This document shows positions 9,089-16,516 of a stretch of 64,000 bases of DNA, piece after piece (positions within the stretch are counted from its first letter, which is position 1; every line of letters starts with the position of its first letter). The stretch is from Ruegeria atlantica. GTDB lineage: Bacteria > Pseudomonadota > Alphaproteobacteria > Rhodobacterales > Rhodobacteraceae. Both the position numbers and the translations under genes were made by a program. The DNA lies in contig NZ_WQFE01000011.1 in NCBI RefSeq assembly GCF_013033965.1, forward strand, positions 121,267 through 185,266, read 5' to 3'. The notes under the pieces are model-generated. The model was not told the origin of the DNA and searched no databases. It worked only from the letters and a program-made list of their open reading frames with translations.

Positions 9089-9690
9089 ATTATTTTCCAC
9101 TTATAAAGCGCACGGGCCGTCATTCATCTCCAAAACGGCTACTGGCGCGGTTGAACTAGGAAAAACACTCAGGCGCAAAACGCGCTTGGTGCGGCTTTGT
9201 TCAGTGAAGTATCTCCCACCCTCCTTTCTCGGCTTAGCCGAATTCGTGTCTGCGGAAATGGCTCGCGTTAATGCGCGATTCGCCGACACATCAGGAATTA
9301 AGACTTCAAAATAGAAGCAGACTCATGGTTACAGGCCGAGGGCGACATGCATAGCTACCCTAAAGCACTAGAACGCTCAGGGCCTTGTTTTCATTGCTGT
9401 AAAACTTCGGTATGCAAAAAAGCCCACTTTTCGGGTCAAAGCGGCTGGATTGAAACCAGCGGTTTAGGAAACCCAACGATTTCTTCCACTTAAGCGGGAA
9501 GTGGTATAGGCGACCTAATCAAAAGTACTAGAACTGTTTTTTCTGGTTCGCCATCAACGTTGATGAAACTTGTACTTTCCGCTATAGTCGCACCTCTATA
9601 CTGTTTATTACTTCGAATTCTGCACTACGAGTACTGGTTACAATTTCGCCGCCTTCATTATTGCGGTGTGGGTTAAATAAGGGGGGAATA
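9089..9690. promoter_or_regulatory. 600-bp divergent promoter region of the secretion cluster and luxR
   Basis: There is no convincing gene here; a 62-codon frame at 9101-9289 lacks a ribosome-binding site and family features. The stretch separates the repeat-protein gene from the divergent LuxR gene and must hold both promoters. Visible elements: the near-identical 13-mers AAAGCACTAGAAC (9362-9374) and AAAGTACTAGAAC (9522-9534), exactly 160 bases apart; CCACTT-N7-AAGTGG around 9490; and AT-rich tracts near 9540-9660. The two 13-mers are candidate regulator sites. No promoter hexamers can be assigned with confidence. Confidence 0.5.
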
Positions 9691-10440
9691 ATGGGCATTC
9701 CGTTTCAGGAAAGTGCTGTTCCAAACAATTCTAATCCCGAAGACTTCTCGATCAATTTCGTCGGAAAAGAACTCTTCTATTCAGATCAAACGATCCATGG
9801 TGTTGAAACCGAATTTGGCGTGTTCACGCGCCGGATAGAAACAATTGACGCACTGCCAGCGTCAACCGGATCGGATGTAGGGGCTGGAAAAGTGGTGGTC
9901 GTTGACCAGATGATGCTGGACGACCTGCTGAACAGGCCGCAAGCCTATACAGAGATTGCTGGTTCAGGGAGCTTGGCCTTTGCCTATCGCAAGGAAGAAG
10001 CTGCCCGACTGGCATTTGAAAACTGGGATCGCGGCAAGTTTGGCGACATCGGATACCTGCCGATGAACGTCGCGCCGGATGTGTGGCGATCCATCTTGCG
10101 CCTGCTGTTGCATGAAGAGCTGTACTTGCCCTGTTTCCTAGCGGATTGCGTGGCGCATGCGCCGTCGCCATCGAGCGACGCACCAGTGGCGGCATCAAAA
10201 CCCAGCGAACTGCACCCGACGTACTCCAAGCTGACGCGTCGGGAAAAACAGGTGCTGAGATTGGTGTCGAAAGGTCAAAGCAACAAGATCATCGCATCAA
10301 ACCTGGGCATCACCGAACACACGGTCAAACTTCATATGCACAATGTGGCAGGCAAGATCGGTGTCAGCAACCGAACCGCGGCCGCGCAATTCTATTTCGA
10401 GGTCGCGTCCAATGAGGCGCGAGAACTGCACGTTGACTGA
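9691..10440 (+). CDS. LuxR/FixJ-type regulator with degenerate receiver-like N-terminus
   Basis: A 249-residue protein. The C-terminal LuxR helix-turn-helix is clear at about residues 178-242 (LTRREKQVLRLVSKGQSNKIIASNLG, then TEHTVKLHMHN). The N-terminal 160 residues have a receiver-like strand KVVVVDQMML and an output-face motif MNVAPDVWRSILRLLLHEELYLP. The usual acidic triad and phospho-acceptor Asp are not evident, as in CsgD/VpsT-like regulators. It is not an acyl-homoserine-lactone-type LuxR. The start ATG 9691 follows GGGGGGA; a longer frame begins ten codons earlier without such a site. Being divergent from the repeat-protein/exporter operon, it probably controls that operon; the ligand or signal is unknown. 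Confidence 0.85.
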   Translation: MGIPFQESAVPNNSNPEDFSINFVGKELFYSDQTIHGVETEFGVFTRRIETIDALPASTGSDVGAGKVVVVDQMMLDDLLNRPQAYTEIAGSGSLAFAYRKEEAARLAFENWDRGKFGDIGYLPMNVAPDVWRSILRLLLHEELYLPCFLADCVAHAPSPSSDAPVAASKPSELHPTYSKLTRREKQVLRLVSKGQSNKIIASNLGITEHTVKLHMHNVAGKIGVSNRTAAAQFYFEVASNEARELHVD

Positions 10441-10930
10441 CGATTTCGAAGCCCGCTTTGACCGCCTGATCCTGCTGGTCGGCAAGTTGAACTATATGTG
10501 GACCAACACGGAAAGTCTGTTGATCCACCTGATCGCCGGGTTGACCCGAACCAACAAGGATATCTCGGTCATCATTTTTCTGACGCTGAACACGACTCGT
10601 GCCAGAATCGATCTGGTCGAGCGGCTGGCCAAGATGGAAGGTCGTCCGCCAGACATTCGGGATCCAATCCTCAAGCATACGCAACGCCTCAGCAAGCTTT
10701 CGGGCATTCGGAACAGATACAACCACTGCATCTACTCCTTTGACCCCGACAGCGGCAATCCTAAAACCATCCTCATGCGCATTGCGGACCGGAAAACTGA
10801 CATCAAATTGGGCCGGCAGGACACAGTTGATGAGGGCGCGATGAAAGAAATCGAAAAGGTTGTCGACCAGCTTTCAGTGGCGAACCGGGATATGTGGAAA
10901 CTGATCAACGATCTTGGGTTTCCAACTTAA
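10412..10930 (+). CDS. HEPN-like small protein overlapping the luxR end
   Basis: A 172-residue soluble, mostly helical protein of unknown function. It contains RNRYNH at residues 100-105, which fits the RNxxxH pattern that forms the active site of many HEPN ribonucleases and also occurs in inactive HEPN scaffolds. The preceding segment (ISVIIFLTLNTTRARIDLVERL) is a helix pair typical of such folds. ATG 10412 lies 29 bases inside the luxR gene; a TTG at 10433 is an alternative start, so the N-terminus is uncertain. No antitoxin-like gene is adjacent. It is probably co-transcribed with luxR. Function as a nuclease is inference only. Confidence 0.7.
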   Translation: MRRENCTLTDDFEARFDRLILLVGKLNYMWTNTESLLIHLIAGLTRTNKDISVIIFLTLNTTRARIDLVERLAKMEGRPPDIRDPILKHTQRLSKLSGIRNRYNHCIYSFDPDSGNPKTILMRIADRKTDIKLGRQDTVDEGAMKEIEKVVDQLSVANRDMWKLINDLGFPT

Positions 10931-10938
10931 GAAAACGC

Positions 10939-11024
10939 TGGTGCGGGCGGTGGGACTCGAACCCACACGGGCGTACGCCCTTCAGATTTTAAGTCTGATA
11001 TGTCTACCATTCCATCACGCCCGC
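10939..11024 (-). tRNA. tRNA-Leu(UAA)
   Basis: The minus strand folds as a class II tRNA. The acceptor GCGGGCG (11018-11024) pairs with CGCCCGC (10943-10949), and discriminator A and CCA are encoded (10939-10942). The anticodon stem-loop CAGA-CTTAAAA-TCTG carries UAA. There is a long variable arm GGGCGTACGCCC and a T-arm with GGTTCGAGTCC. The length of 86 and the variable arm fit leucine. Confidence 0.97.
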
Positions 11025-11261
11025 TCAGCGTGCCGGGTCCACGTCGGACCTCAGAAACTCAGTAAGGCCATCAGTTCACGAATTCAATGCGTTTGGCTCA
11101 GGAAACTTCGGCTTCAAAACTTTGGGATGTCTCACGCCTTTGCCCTGCCGCACCATCGTGCTGACACAACATTTACTTCGCTTTAAGTTGTATGTCGCTT
11201 GCGTAGCGGCCGCTTAGGGCTAAAACTATGCCGCAGAGCAGAAATCCATTTGAGTTACATC

Positions 11262-11744
11262 GTGAGCACCGAGAAAAAATCCTTTGAGGATCGTATCGCG
11301 CAAATCAATAAGCGCACGGAAGAAACAGCAAGCAAGAAACCCAAGCGTGCAACCGACAGCATCTGGAAGCGCCTCGCGTATCCAGGGGCGTTTGTCGGCG
11401 CATTCGCTCTTGGCTCGGTTGTGGTATTTCTGACCCGCTTTATTCAGTTCCAAATGGTGGGCGTCCCGGAAGCCGGCAAAGTGAACACCCAGGATTTTAT
11501 CGGCATAGCGATGGCCAGTATGGCAGGAATGGTCATTTCGATGTTTCTTCGGGACAAGCAAAAAGAGTTTGCAAGCGCCAGCACAGTTGGAGTCTTGGCG
11601 ACAACCTTCACCTTTCACAATCTGGTTTGGGCCTACCCCATTCAGTTTGAACAGATGTATAGTGAGGACTGGGTCGAGTTCATGCAGAAGATTACAGAGC
11701 CTTCCAGCCTCTACGTCTTTGGCATGACGATCGGCTTAAGCTGA
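11262..11744 (+). CDS. Conserved membrane protein, function unknown
   Basis: A 160-residue protein with a basic N-terminal tail (about 40 residues, KxxKR-rich). Hydrophobic segments are AYPGAFVGAFALGSVVVFLT (about 43-64) and FIGIAMASMAGMVISMFL (about 80-98), with a weaker third around ASTVGVLATTFTFHNLVWAY. GTG 11262 (product MSTEKKSFEDRIAQINKR) is chosen because upstream codons to TTG 11199 do not look coding; no strong ribosome-binding site precedes either. It sits between two minus-strand tRNA genes and has no operon partner. I recognise it only as a roseobacter-type hypothetical. Confidence 0.75.
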   Translation: MSTEKKSFEDRIAQINKRTEETASKKPKRATDSIWKRLAYPGAFVGAFALGSVVVFLTRFIQFQMVGVPEAGKVNTQDFIGIAMASMAGMVISMFLRDKQKEFASASTVGVLATTFTFHNLVWAYPIQFEQMYSEDWVEFMQKITEPSSLYVFGMTIGLS

Positions 11745-12061
11745 CAACCAGACGCCGAACCGGTCTTTACAGGCGACCAACTCCGGTAGGAACGCAAAGC
11801 CGCGAAACATCGGTTTTAATTGCTGCGTCCACCGCTGCATTGGGAGGGTTTGGGGAACCTTTGTACCTAACGCCGACGGATCAGCGCCAACCACCATGGA
11901 AAAGCCCGTCGCGCGCCACTCGAATCAGAGATTTGATATCGTCGTTTCAGCCCCCAAAACAGAAGCGAAGTCAGACGCTCAGATTGTGCCCCCATCCAAC
12001 CGAGACGGAGCAGTTCGTACGGTCGGGCCAGCAAGTTGCAATATAGATATTGGAGATTAGG
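11745..12061. other. Intergenic stretch, no supported gene
   Basis: About 315 bases between the membrane-protein gene and tRNA-Thr. Short frames on both strands lack start signals. A few codons read on the minus strand near 11750-11790 (VACKDRFGVWL) faintly recall the end of PhnB/VOC-type proteins and might be a relic, but the similarity is too short to call a pseudogene. Confidence 0.4.
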
Positions 12062-12137
12062 TGGTGCCCCCACACGGACTCGAACCGCGGACCTACTGAT
12101 TACAAATCAGTTGCTCTACCAGCTGAGCTATAGGGGC
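12062..12137 (-). tRNA. tRNA-Thr(UGU)
   Basis: A 76-base minus-strand cloverleaf with CCA encoded (12062-12064). Acceptor GCCCCTA pairs with TGGGGGC (one G-U). The D-arm is GCTCAGCTGGTAGAGC, the anticodon stem CTGAT-TTGTAAT-CAG region gives anticodon UGU, and the T-arm is CGCGGTTCGAGTCCGTG. All invariant tRNA positions are present. Confidence 0.97.
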
Positions 12138-12322
12138 GCTGGGTGTCGATTACTTTCTCTTTTATCGGACTGCAAGCCTCAATTTTCATCGAAACTTAGG
12201 GAATCTGAATTTTCCTTGTTATGCGACCAATCACCTTTATGTGGGGGGTGTAGATTTGACTGTCCCGGACACAGCCTGTAACCCGACAGGCGGGTTCAGG
12301 AATGCAAGGACAAGAACCGACT

Positions 12323-13198
12323 ATGCAGGTTGCCATCCACGCAGGCGCGGCTTTTACCGACGAAGGGCGGCTGCTTAGGTCGTTGCAAGTCAACGGTGAG
12401 GCACTGGCCCAAAACGGTGTGGCTTTCTTTGGCCCTCGCCGTTACCGGCAAGTGTTCAAACCAGCATTCCAGGCGCTAAACTCCCGACCTCCATTGCCGG
12501 ATGAAATTGAACTTATCCGCAGTAATCTGCCGATCCACCCGAAGGTGAAGCGGGCCATTTTCACCAGTGAAGGATTCATTGGAGAGAGAGACGCGGCACT
12601 GGCGGATGGGCAGTTCTACCCTGCCGCAGGCAAACGCCTTTCTGTTTTGGAGGAGGCCTTTAACGATTGTCAGCTGGAACTGTTCCTAGCGCTGAGAAAT
12701 CCCGGCAGTTTTATCCCGAAACACCTAATATCTCTATCAGAGCAGGCGCGCGAAGACGTGATCCGCAACAATGATCTTAGTCACCTCAGCTGGGTTGGAA
12801 TGATCGAAGATATTCGAGATTTCGCGCCAGGTGTGCAGATCACCTTATGGTGCAATGAGGACATCCCGTTAATCTGGGGCGACGTTGTGCGCAGCGTCGG
12901 CGGGCTGGATTTAAACGCTCCTATTGAGGACGAGTATGACTTGCTGGTCTCATTGCTGACCGAAGACGGCCAAACCCATGCCAAGGCAATCCTGGATCAG
13001 AATACAACGCTGACACGGGGCGAGACCAGAGACGCCCTGACAGCCGTTCTGGAAGACCATGCGCAGCGGGACAAAATGGAAGAAGAGCTAGAGCTGCCCG
13101 GCTGGAGCGACGAGATCATCGAGGCGTTTTCCGAGTTGTACGCGCAGGATCTGAGCGAGCTGGAAACGATGGCCGAGGTAAGGGTCCTGAAACCCTGA
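12323..13198 (+). CDS. Roseobacter-conserved protein of unknown function (sulfotransferase-like fold suspected)
   Basis: A 291-residue soluble protein starting MQVAIHAGAAFTDEGRLL. Features I recognise from a lineage-specific family of Rhodobacteraceae are the N-terminal MQVAIHAGA strand-loop, FFGPRRYR, the central GQFYPAA (about residue 98), LFLALRNPGSF, LWCNEDIPLIW and the closing ELDLPGW-like LELPGWSDEIIE. The N-terminal strand-loop and RNPGSF motif recall P-loop sulfotransferase-like folds, but no PAPS-binding loop can be assigned. The start at ATG 12323 rather than 12302 is chosen from the family N-terminus; an AGGA lies 15 bases upstream. It is monocistronic. Confidence 0.8.
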   Translation: MQVAIHAGAAFTDEGRLLRSLQVNGEALAQNGVAFFGPRRYRQVFKPAFQALNSRPPLPDEIELIRSNLPIHPKVKRAIFTSEGFIGERDAALADGQFYPAAGKRLSVLEEAFNDCQLELFLALRNPGSFIPKHLISLSEQAREDVIRNNDLSHLSWVGMIEDIRDFAPGVQITLWCNEDIPLIWGDVVRSVGGLDLNAPIEDEYDLLVSLLTEDGQTHAKAILDQNTTLTRGETRDALTAVLEDHAQRDKMEEELELPGWSDEIIEAFSELYAQDLSELETMAEVRVLKP

Positions 13199-13211
13199 CC
13201 CCCCGCGCGGC

Positions 13212-13478
13212 TTACATGCCCAGCGCTTCTTTGTACATTTCCAGCACCGCTTCTTCTTCGGCGATATCGTCCTTGTCACGCTTGCGCAGCGCGATGATCT
13301 TGCGCATCACTTTTGTGTCGTAGCCGCGGGCTTTGGCTTCAGCCATGACTTCTTTCTGCTGCTCTGCCAGATCTTTTTTTTCGGCATCCAGGCGCTCGAT
13401 CCGTTCTACGAACTGACGCAGCTCACCCGCTGTTACGCGGTAGTTTGCGGCGGCCTGATCTTCGGTCACATCTTCCAT
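13212..13478 (-). CDS. gapR: GapR/DUF2312 nucleoid-associated protein
   Basis: An 88-residue, highly charged helical protein matching the GapR (DUF2312) family along its length. It has the VTAGELRQFVERIERLDAEK core, the EVMAEAKARGYDTKVMRKII centre and KRDKDDIAEEEAVLEMYKEAL at the end. GapR in Caulobacter binds overtwisted, AT-rich DNA and aids topoisomerases during replication and transcription. GGAGAG precedes two nearby ATGs; the one at 13476-13478 has the proper 8-base spacing and is chosen over 13484. The gene converges with the upstream plus-strand gene. The usual family size is about 80-90 residues, so it is complete. Confidence 0.92.
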   Translation of the reverse strand: MEDVTEDQAAANYRVTAGELRQFVERIERLDAEKKDLAEQQKEVMAEAKARGYDTKVMRKIIALRKRDKDDIAEEEAVLEMYKEALGM

Positions 13479-13638
13479 ATTCATCTCTCCAAAGGGCTGC
13501 GATCTGATGCCTTAGCAACGGCAGGTAGCCGGATACATCGCAGCCGCGCGGGCTGCAAGCATCCAATCCTCGGCGGGCTTGTGCGCAGTCGGCCGATCCG
13601 ATAATCGCAACGGGACTTGCGGGAAATTGTGGGGAACC

Positions 13639-13857
13639 ATGTTCGAATTCATCACCTGGGGCGGTGCCGCCCTGTCACTTGCCGGCCTCCTGGGCCTGGT
13701 GTGGTGTATCCTGCGTGTGATGAAAGCGCGCAAATCCGGACTATCAGACGACGAATTGCGGGCTGCGGTTCAAAGCGTCCTGCCATGGAATCTGGCGTCG
13801 CTATTTCTTTCGGTGATAGGCCTGATGCTGGTGATTTTGGGGATTTCGTTCAGCTAG
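13639..13857 (+). CDS. Small two-helix membrane protein
   Basis: A 72-residue protein with two hydrophobic segments (about 5-27, TWGGAALSLAGLLGLVWCIL; about 47-70, LASLFLSVIGLMLVILGI). They are joined by a basic/acidic loop KARKSGLSDDELRAAVQSVL. ATG 13639 follows GGGGAACC, an acceptable ribosome-binding site; the frame is open 20 codons further upstream but without one. Hypothetical small inner-membrane proteins like this are common in the family; no function can be given. It is divergent from gapR. Confidence 0.75.
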   Translation: MFEFITWGGAALSLAGLLGLVWCILRVMKARKSGLSDDELRAAVQSVLPWNLASLFLSVIGLMLVILGISFS

Positions 13858-13866
13858 CACTTTGCC

Positions 13867-14082
13867 TCAGACCGGCATGTTGTCGAACCGTGCCTCCATG
13901 ACATCTTCGCACAAGGCGGCGTCCAGGCGACGCAGTCGCGACGGCACGTGCACCCCTTGCTGATGCATCCGATCAATCACTTTGGTTACACTGGGCTGAA
14001 GGGCAAGCCGGGTCTCAAGACCCGCATTCTGCAGCTTTTTCTCCAGGTGTTCGGCTTCGGAATACAAATTGTTTGCAGACAT
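13867..14082 (-). CDS. Small conserved soluble protein, unknown
   Basis: A 71-residue charged protein (MSANNLYSEAEHLEKKL...) with an N-terminal amphipathic helix and the segment RMHQQGVHVPSRLRRLDAALCED. GGAGG lies 6 bases before ATG 14080-14082; the ATG at 14088 overlaps that site and is rejected. It converges on the 72-residue membrane-protein gene with a 9-base gap. No family name or motif is recognised. Confidence 0.7.
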   Translation of the reverse strand: MSANNLYSEAEHLEKKLQNAGLETRLALQPSVTKVIDRMHQQGVHVPSRLRRLDAALCEDVMEARFDNMPV

Positions 14083-14274
14083 TTTCATCCTCCCAATATC
14101 TACTAGTGTCGCTCATATGGGTAACGGTTTTAAGACTTGCTTATCCTGGCGAAAAAACACGCGGAAAACTGCCTGTCGCCCGCCCGATATCGGCAACCTA
14201 AAGCGGAATGATTAAATTCTACTCGGATTTGGATTAACTTGCCTTGACAGGCATCAAGTAAAGATTGCCGGTTG

Positions 14275-14302
14275 CATCATATTCTGAAAAACATATATGA
14301 TG
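14275..14302. promoter_or_regulatory. Putative operator of the sulfur operon
   Basis: CATCATAT (14275-14282) and ATATGATG (14295-14302) are perfect 8-bp inverted arms 12 bases apart, 24 bases upstream of the chosen start of the MBL-fold gene. The AT-rich palindrome would overlap the promoter -10 region. Genes of this kind are controlled by BigR/SqrR ArsR-type persulfide sensors, and such a protein is encoded at 29886-30227; binding is inferred. Confidence 0.5.
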
Positions 14303-14326
14303 AGTGGCGCACTGACGGAGGGCCAG

Positions 14327-15190
14327 ATGACACCAATTGTAAAAGCGTTTTTCGACCCCGAAACCAATACGGTATCATACCTCGTGCAAGAACCCGAGGG
14401 GACAGCCTGCGCAATCATCGACAGCGTTCTTGATTTTGATCACGCCTCGGGGCGAACAAAAACCAGCTCGGCGGATCAAATCGTTGCTTACGTTCGTGAC
14501 AATCAGCTTAGGGTCGAGTGGATTTTGGAAAGTCATGTGCATGCCGACCACCTTTCGGCCGCGCCCTATCTGCAACAGGAATTGGGCGGAAAGATTGGCA
14601 TCGGCGAACAGATCGTGACGATCCAGAAAACCTTTGGGAAAATCTTCAATGAAGGAACCGAGTTCCAACGCGACGGCAGCCAATTCGATGCCCTGTTCCG
14701 CGACGGCGACAGTTTCCACGTCGGCCAGATGCGCGGCGATGTTTTCCATACCCCCGGCCATACACCCGCATGCATGACATATGTGATCGGAGATGCAGCA
14801 TTTGTCGGCGACACGTTGTTCATGCCGGACTTTGGCACCGCGCGGTGCGATTTTCCCGGCGGGTCATCTGAAACGCTGTTCGAGTCGATCCAGAAGATCC
14901 TGGCCCTGCCGGACGAGACGCGCATTTTTGTCGGGCACGACTACAAAGCGCCCGGGCGAGATGAGTTTGCCTGGGAAACGACGGTCGGAGAGCAAAAAGC
15001 CCTGAACGTCCATATCGGCCAAGGCCGATCGATCGAAGAGTTTGTCGAAATGCGCGATGCGCGGGATGCAACCTTACCGATGCCGCGACTGATCCTGCCC
15101 TCTTTGCAGGTCAACATGCGGGCGGGTCAAATGCCACCTGCGGATGAGCAAGGCGATGTCTTTCTGAAGCTGCCAATCAACAAGCTGTGA
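14327..15190 (+). CDS. MBL-fold hydrolase of the ETHE1/Blh persulfide dioxygenase group
   Basis: A 287-residue protein with the metallo-beta-lactamase motif HVHADH (His70, His72, Asp74, His75), a second-shell HTPGH (141-145) and the GDTLF..GTARCDFPGG segment. These features are typical of Blh/ETHE1-like enzymes that oxidise glutathione persulfide to sulfite using non-haem iron. ATG 14327 follows GGAGGGCCAG and is preferred over ATG 14297, which lies inside the putative operator. It is first of four same-strand genes whose partners (two YeeE/YedE proteins and a DUF442 protein) are those of the bigR operons for hydrogen sulfide detoxification. Confidence 0.88.
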   Translation: MTPIVKAFFDPETNTVSYLVQEPEGTACAIIDSVLDFDHASGRTKTSSADQIVAYVRDNQLRVEWILESHVHADHLSAAPYLQQELGGKIGIGEQIVTIQKTFGKIFNEGTEFQRDGSQFDALFRDGDSFHVGQMRGDVFHTPGHTPACMTYVIGDAAFVGDTLFMPDFGTARCDFPGGSSETLFESIQKILALPDETRIFVGHDYKAPGRDEFAWETTVGEQKALNVHIGQGRSIEEFVEMRDARDATLPMPRLILPSLQVNMRAGQMPPADEQGDVFLKLPINKL

Positions 15191-15208
15191 CGCGAAAAGA
15201 GGTATTCT

Positions 15209-15631
15209 ATGCATACCGAATGGATTTGGGGACTTGCCGGCGGTCTGCTGATCGGGCTGGGCGCTGCGGTCTACCTGTTGGGCAACGGTCGCATCATGGG
15301 TGCCAGCGGGATACTAGGCGGACTGGTGGATGGCAGTGACCGGACCCTTGAACGCCTAAGCTTTGTTGCAGGCGTCATCGCTATGCCGCTGCTTTTGAGG
15401 CCTCTTTTCTCATCGGTGCCCGAGACCCATCTGACCGGTAATTTCGCGGTGATCGCCATCGCCGGTGTTCTGGTTGGTGCAGGAACGCGCATTGCCAATG
15501 GATGTACCTCGGGCCACGGGGTATGTGGCATCTCTAGGTTCTCAGTCAGGGGCATCGTCGCAACGTTGATCTATATCGGCGCGGGCGGGGTGACAATTGT
15601 CCTGATGCGCCATGTATGGGAGCTGATTTGA
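15209..15631 (+). CDS. YeeE/YedE (DUF395) membrane protein, PmpA-like
   Basis: A 140-residue integral membrane protein with four hydrophobic segments and the family motif NGCTSGHGVCG (residues 97-107). Its conserved cysteines are those implicated in moving sulfur species across the membrane in TsuA/YeeE and PmpA/PmpB. It begins 18 bases after the MBL-fold gene, preceded by AAAGAGG, and its TGA overlaps the ATG of the next gene. Half-size paired proteins such as this and the following one together equal a full YeeE protein. The substrate is inferred to be thiosulfate, sulfite or a related sulfur compound. Confidence 0.88.
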   Translation: MHTEWIWGLAGGLLIGLGAAVYLLGNGRIMGASGILGGLVDGSDRTLERLSFVAGVIAMPLLLRPLFSSVPETHLTGNFAVIAIAGVLVGAGTRIANGCTSGHGVCGISRFSVRGIVATLIYIGAGGVTIVLMRHVWELI

Positions 15632-16062
15632 TGCGGGCTGTTGTTTCGTTGCTGGCCGGGTCGCTGTTTGGTGCCGGCCTTTTGATCTCGGGCATGACGG
15701 ATACCACAAAGGTTCAGGGTTGGCTGGACGTGTTCGGTAATTGGGACCCCACCCTGGCATTTGTAATGGGCGGTGCGATCCTGCCCATGCTCGTCGCGTG
15801 GAGGATGTCCGCCCACCGAACGCCGCTGACCGGTGGCCGGTTTCCAAAGATGAGCCCGCCCAACCTGGACCGTCGCCTGATCATTGGTTCAGTGATGTTC
15901 GGCATGGGATGGGGATTGGCCGGGCTTTGCCCTGGGCCCGCCATTGCGTCCATAACTTATGGGGGCCTGGGCGGCGTCATGTTTCTGATCGCGATGATTG
16001 CCGGAATGTTTGCCGCTCCTGGGCTGGGTGCGCAACTGGACAGAGCAGCAAACGCGGCCTAA
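15631..16062 (+). CDS. YeeE/YedE (DUF395) membrane protein, PmpB-like
   Basis: A 143-residue membrane protein, the second half of the YeeE/YedE pair. It has four hydrophobic segments; GLLISGMTDTTKVQGWLD near the start and GLCPGPAI near the end are the family signatures. Its ATG at 15631 overlaps the preceding TGA by one base (TGATG), so the pair is translationally coupled, in line with formation of a heteromeric channel or transporter. A frame five codons longer exists but would overlap the previous gene more and has no better ribosome-binding site. Confidence 0.88.
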   Translation: MRAVVSLLAGSLFGAGLLISGMTDTTKVQGWLDVFGNWDPTLAFVMGGAILPMLVAWRMSAHRTPLTGGRFPKMSPPNLDRRLIIGSVMFGMGWGLAGLCPGPAIASITYGGLGGVMFLIAMIAGMFAAPGLGAQLDRAANAA

Positions 16063-16071
16063 GCAATTGCC

Positions 16072-16503
16072 ATGGAGATTCGACCAATAACCCCCCGCTA
16101 CGCCGTCTCGCCCCAAATCACGGTCGAGGACGTCCCAGCCATCGCCGCAGCAGGTTTCGTTAAGGTCATCTGCAATCGTCCAAATGCCGAAGTTCCAGAG
16201 ACAATGCAGTCGGACGCAATCGGTCAGGCTGTTCGTGCGGCAGGAATGGAGTATGAAGTTCTGGAATTGACTCACCAGACCATGACGCCGAATAACGTTG
16301 CCCTTCAACGGGAATTGGCCGAAAGCTGTTCTGGACCCGTTTTGGCCTATTGCGCGTCGGGCACGCGCTGTTCGGTTGTTTGGGCTTTGGGCCAGTGCGA
16401 CCACATGAGTACGGATGAGATCCTCGAGGCCACAACCAAAGCAGGGTACATGCTGGACAACCTACGCCCCGCGCTGGAGCATATGCGCAGTTCCGACAGC
16501 TAA
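16072..16503 (+). CDS. DUF442 (TIGR01244) sulfurtransferase/phosphatase-like protein
   Basis: A 143-residue single-domain protein. It starts with the family's MEIRPITPRYAVSPQITVEDV, has VICNRPN in the middle and the active loop YCASGTRCS with catalytic Cys94 and Arg99 (CX4R). Members are fused to, or in operons with, Blh-type persulfide dioxygenases and probably act as sulfurtransferases, though the fold is dual-specificity phosphatase-like. It lies 9 bases after the YeeE gene and closes the operon. A second cysteine directly after the loop (Cys100) may take part in sulfur relay. Confidence 0.9.
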   Translation: MEIRPITPRYAVSPQITVEDVPAIAAAGFVKVICNRPNAEVPETMQSDAIGQAVRAAGMEYEVLELTHQTMTPNNVALQRELAESCSGPVLAYCASGTRCSVVWALGQCDHMSTDEILEATTKAGYMLDNLRPALEHMRSSDS

Positions 16504-16516
16504 GAGTTTTTAGCGA

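Noticed and set aside
9101..9289. 62-codon frame upstream of the repeat-protein gene
   Set aside because: No ribosome-binding site, no family features, and it lies in the divergent promoter region.
11745..11840. VOC/PhnB pseudogene on the minus strand
   Set aside because: Only about ten residues resemble the family end; the rest of the frame has stops and no further similarity.
10939..12137. Genomic island bounded by tRNA-Leu and tRNA-Thr
   Set aside because: Only one small ordinary gene lies between them, with no integrase and no duplicated tRNA end.
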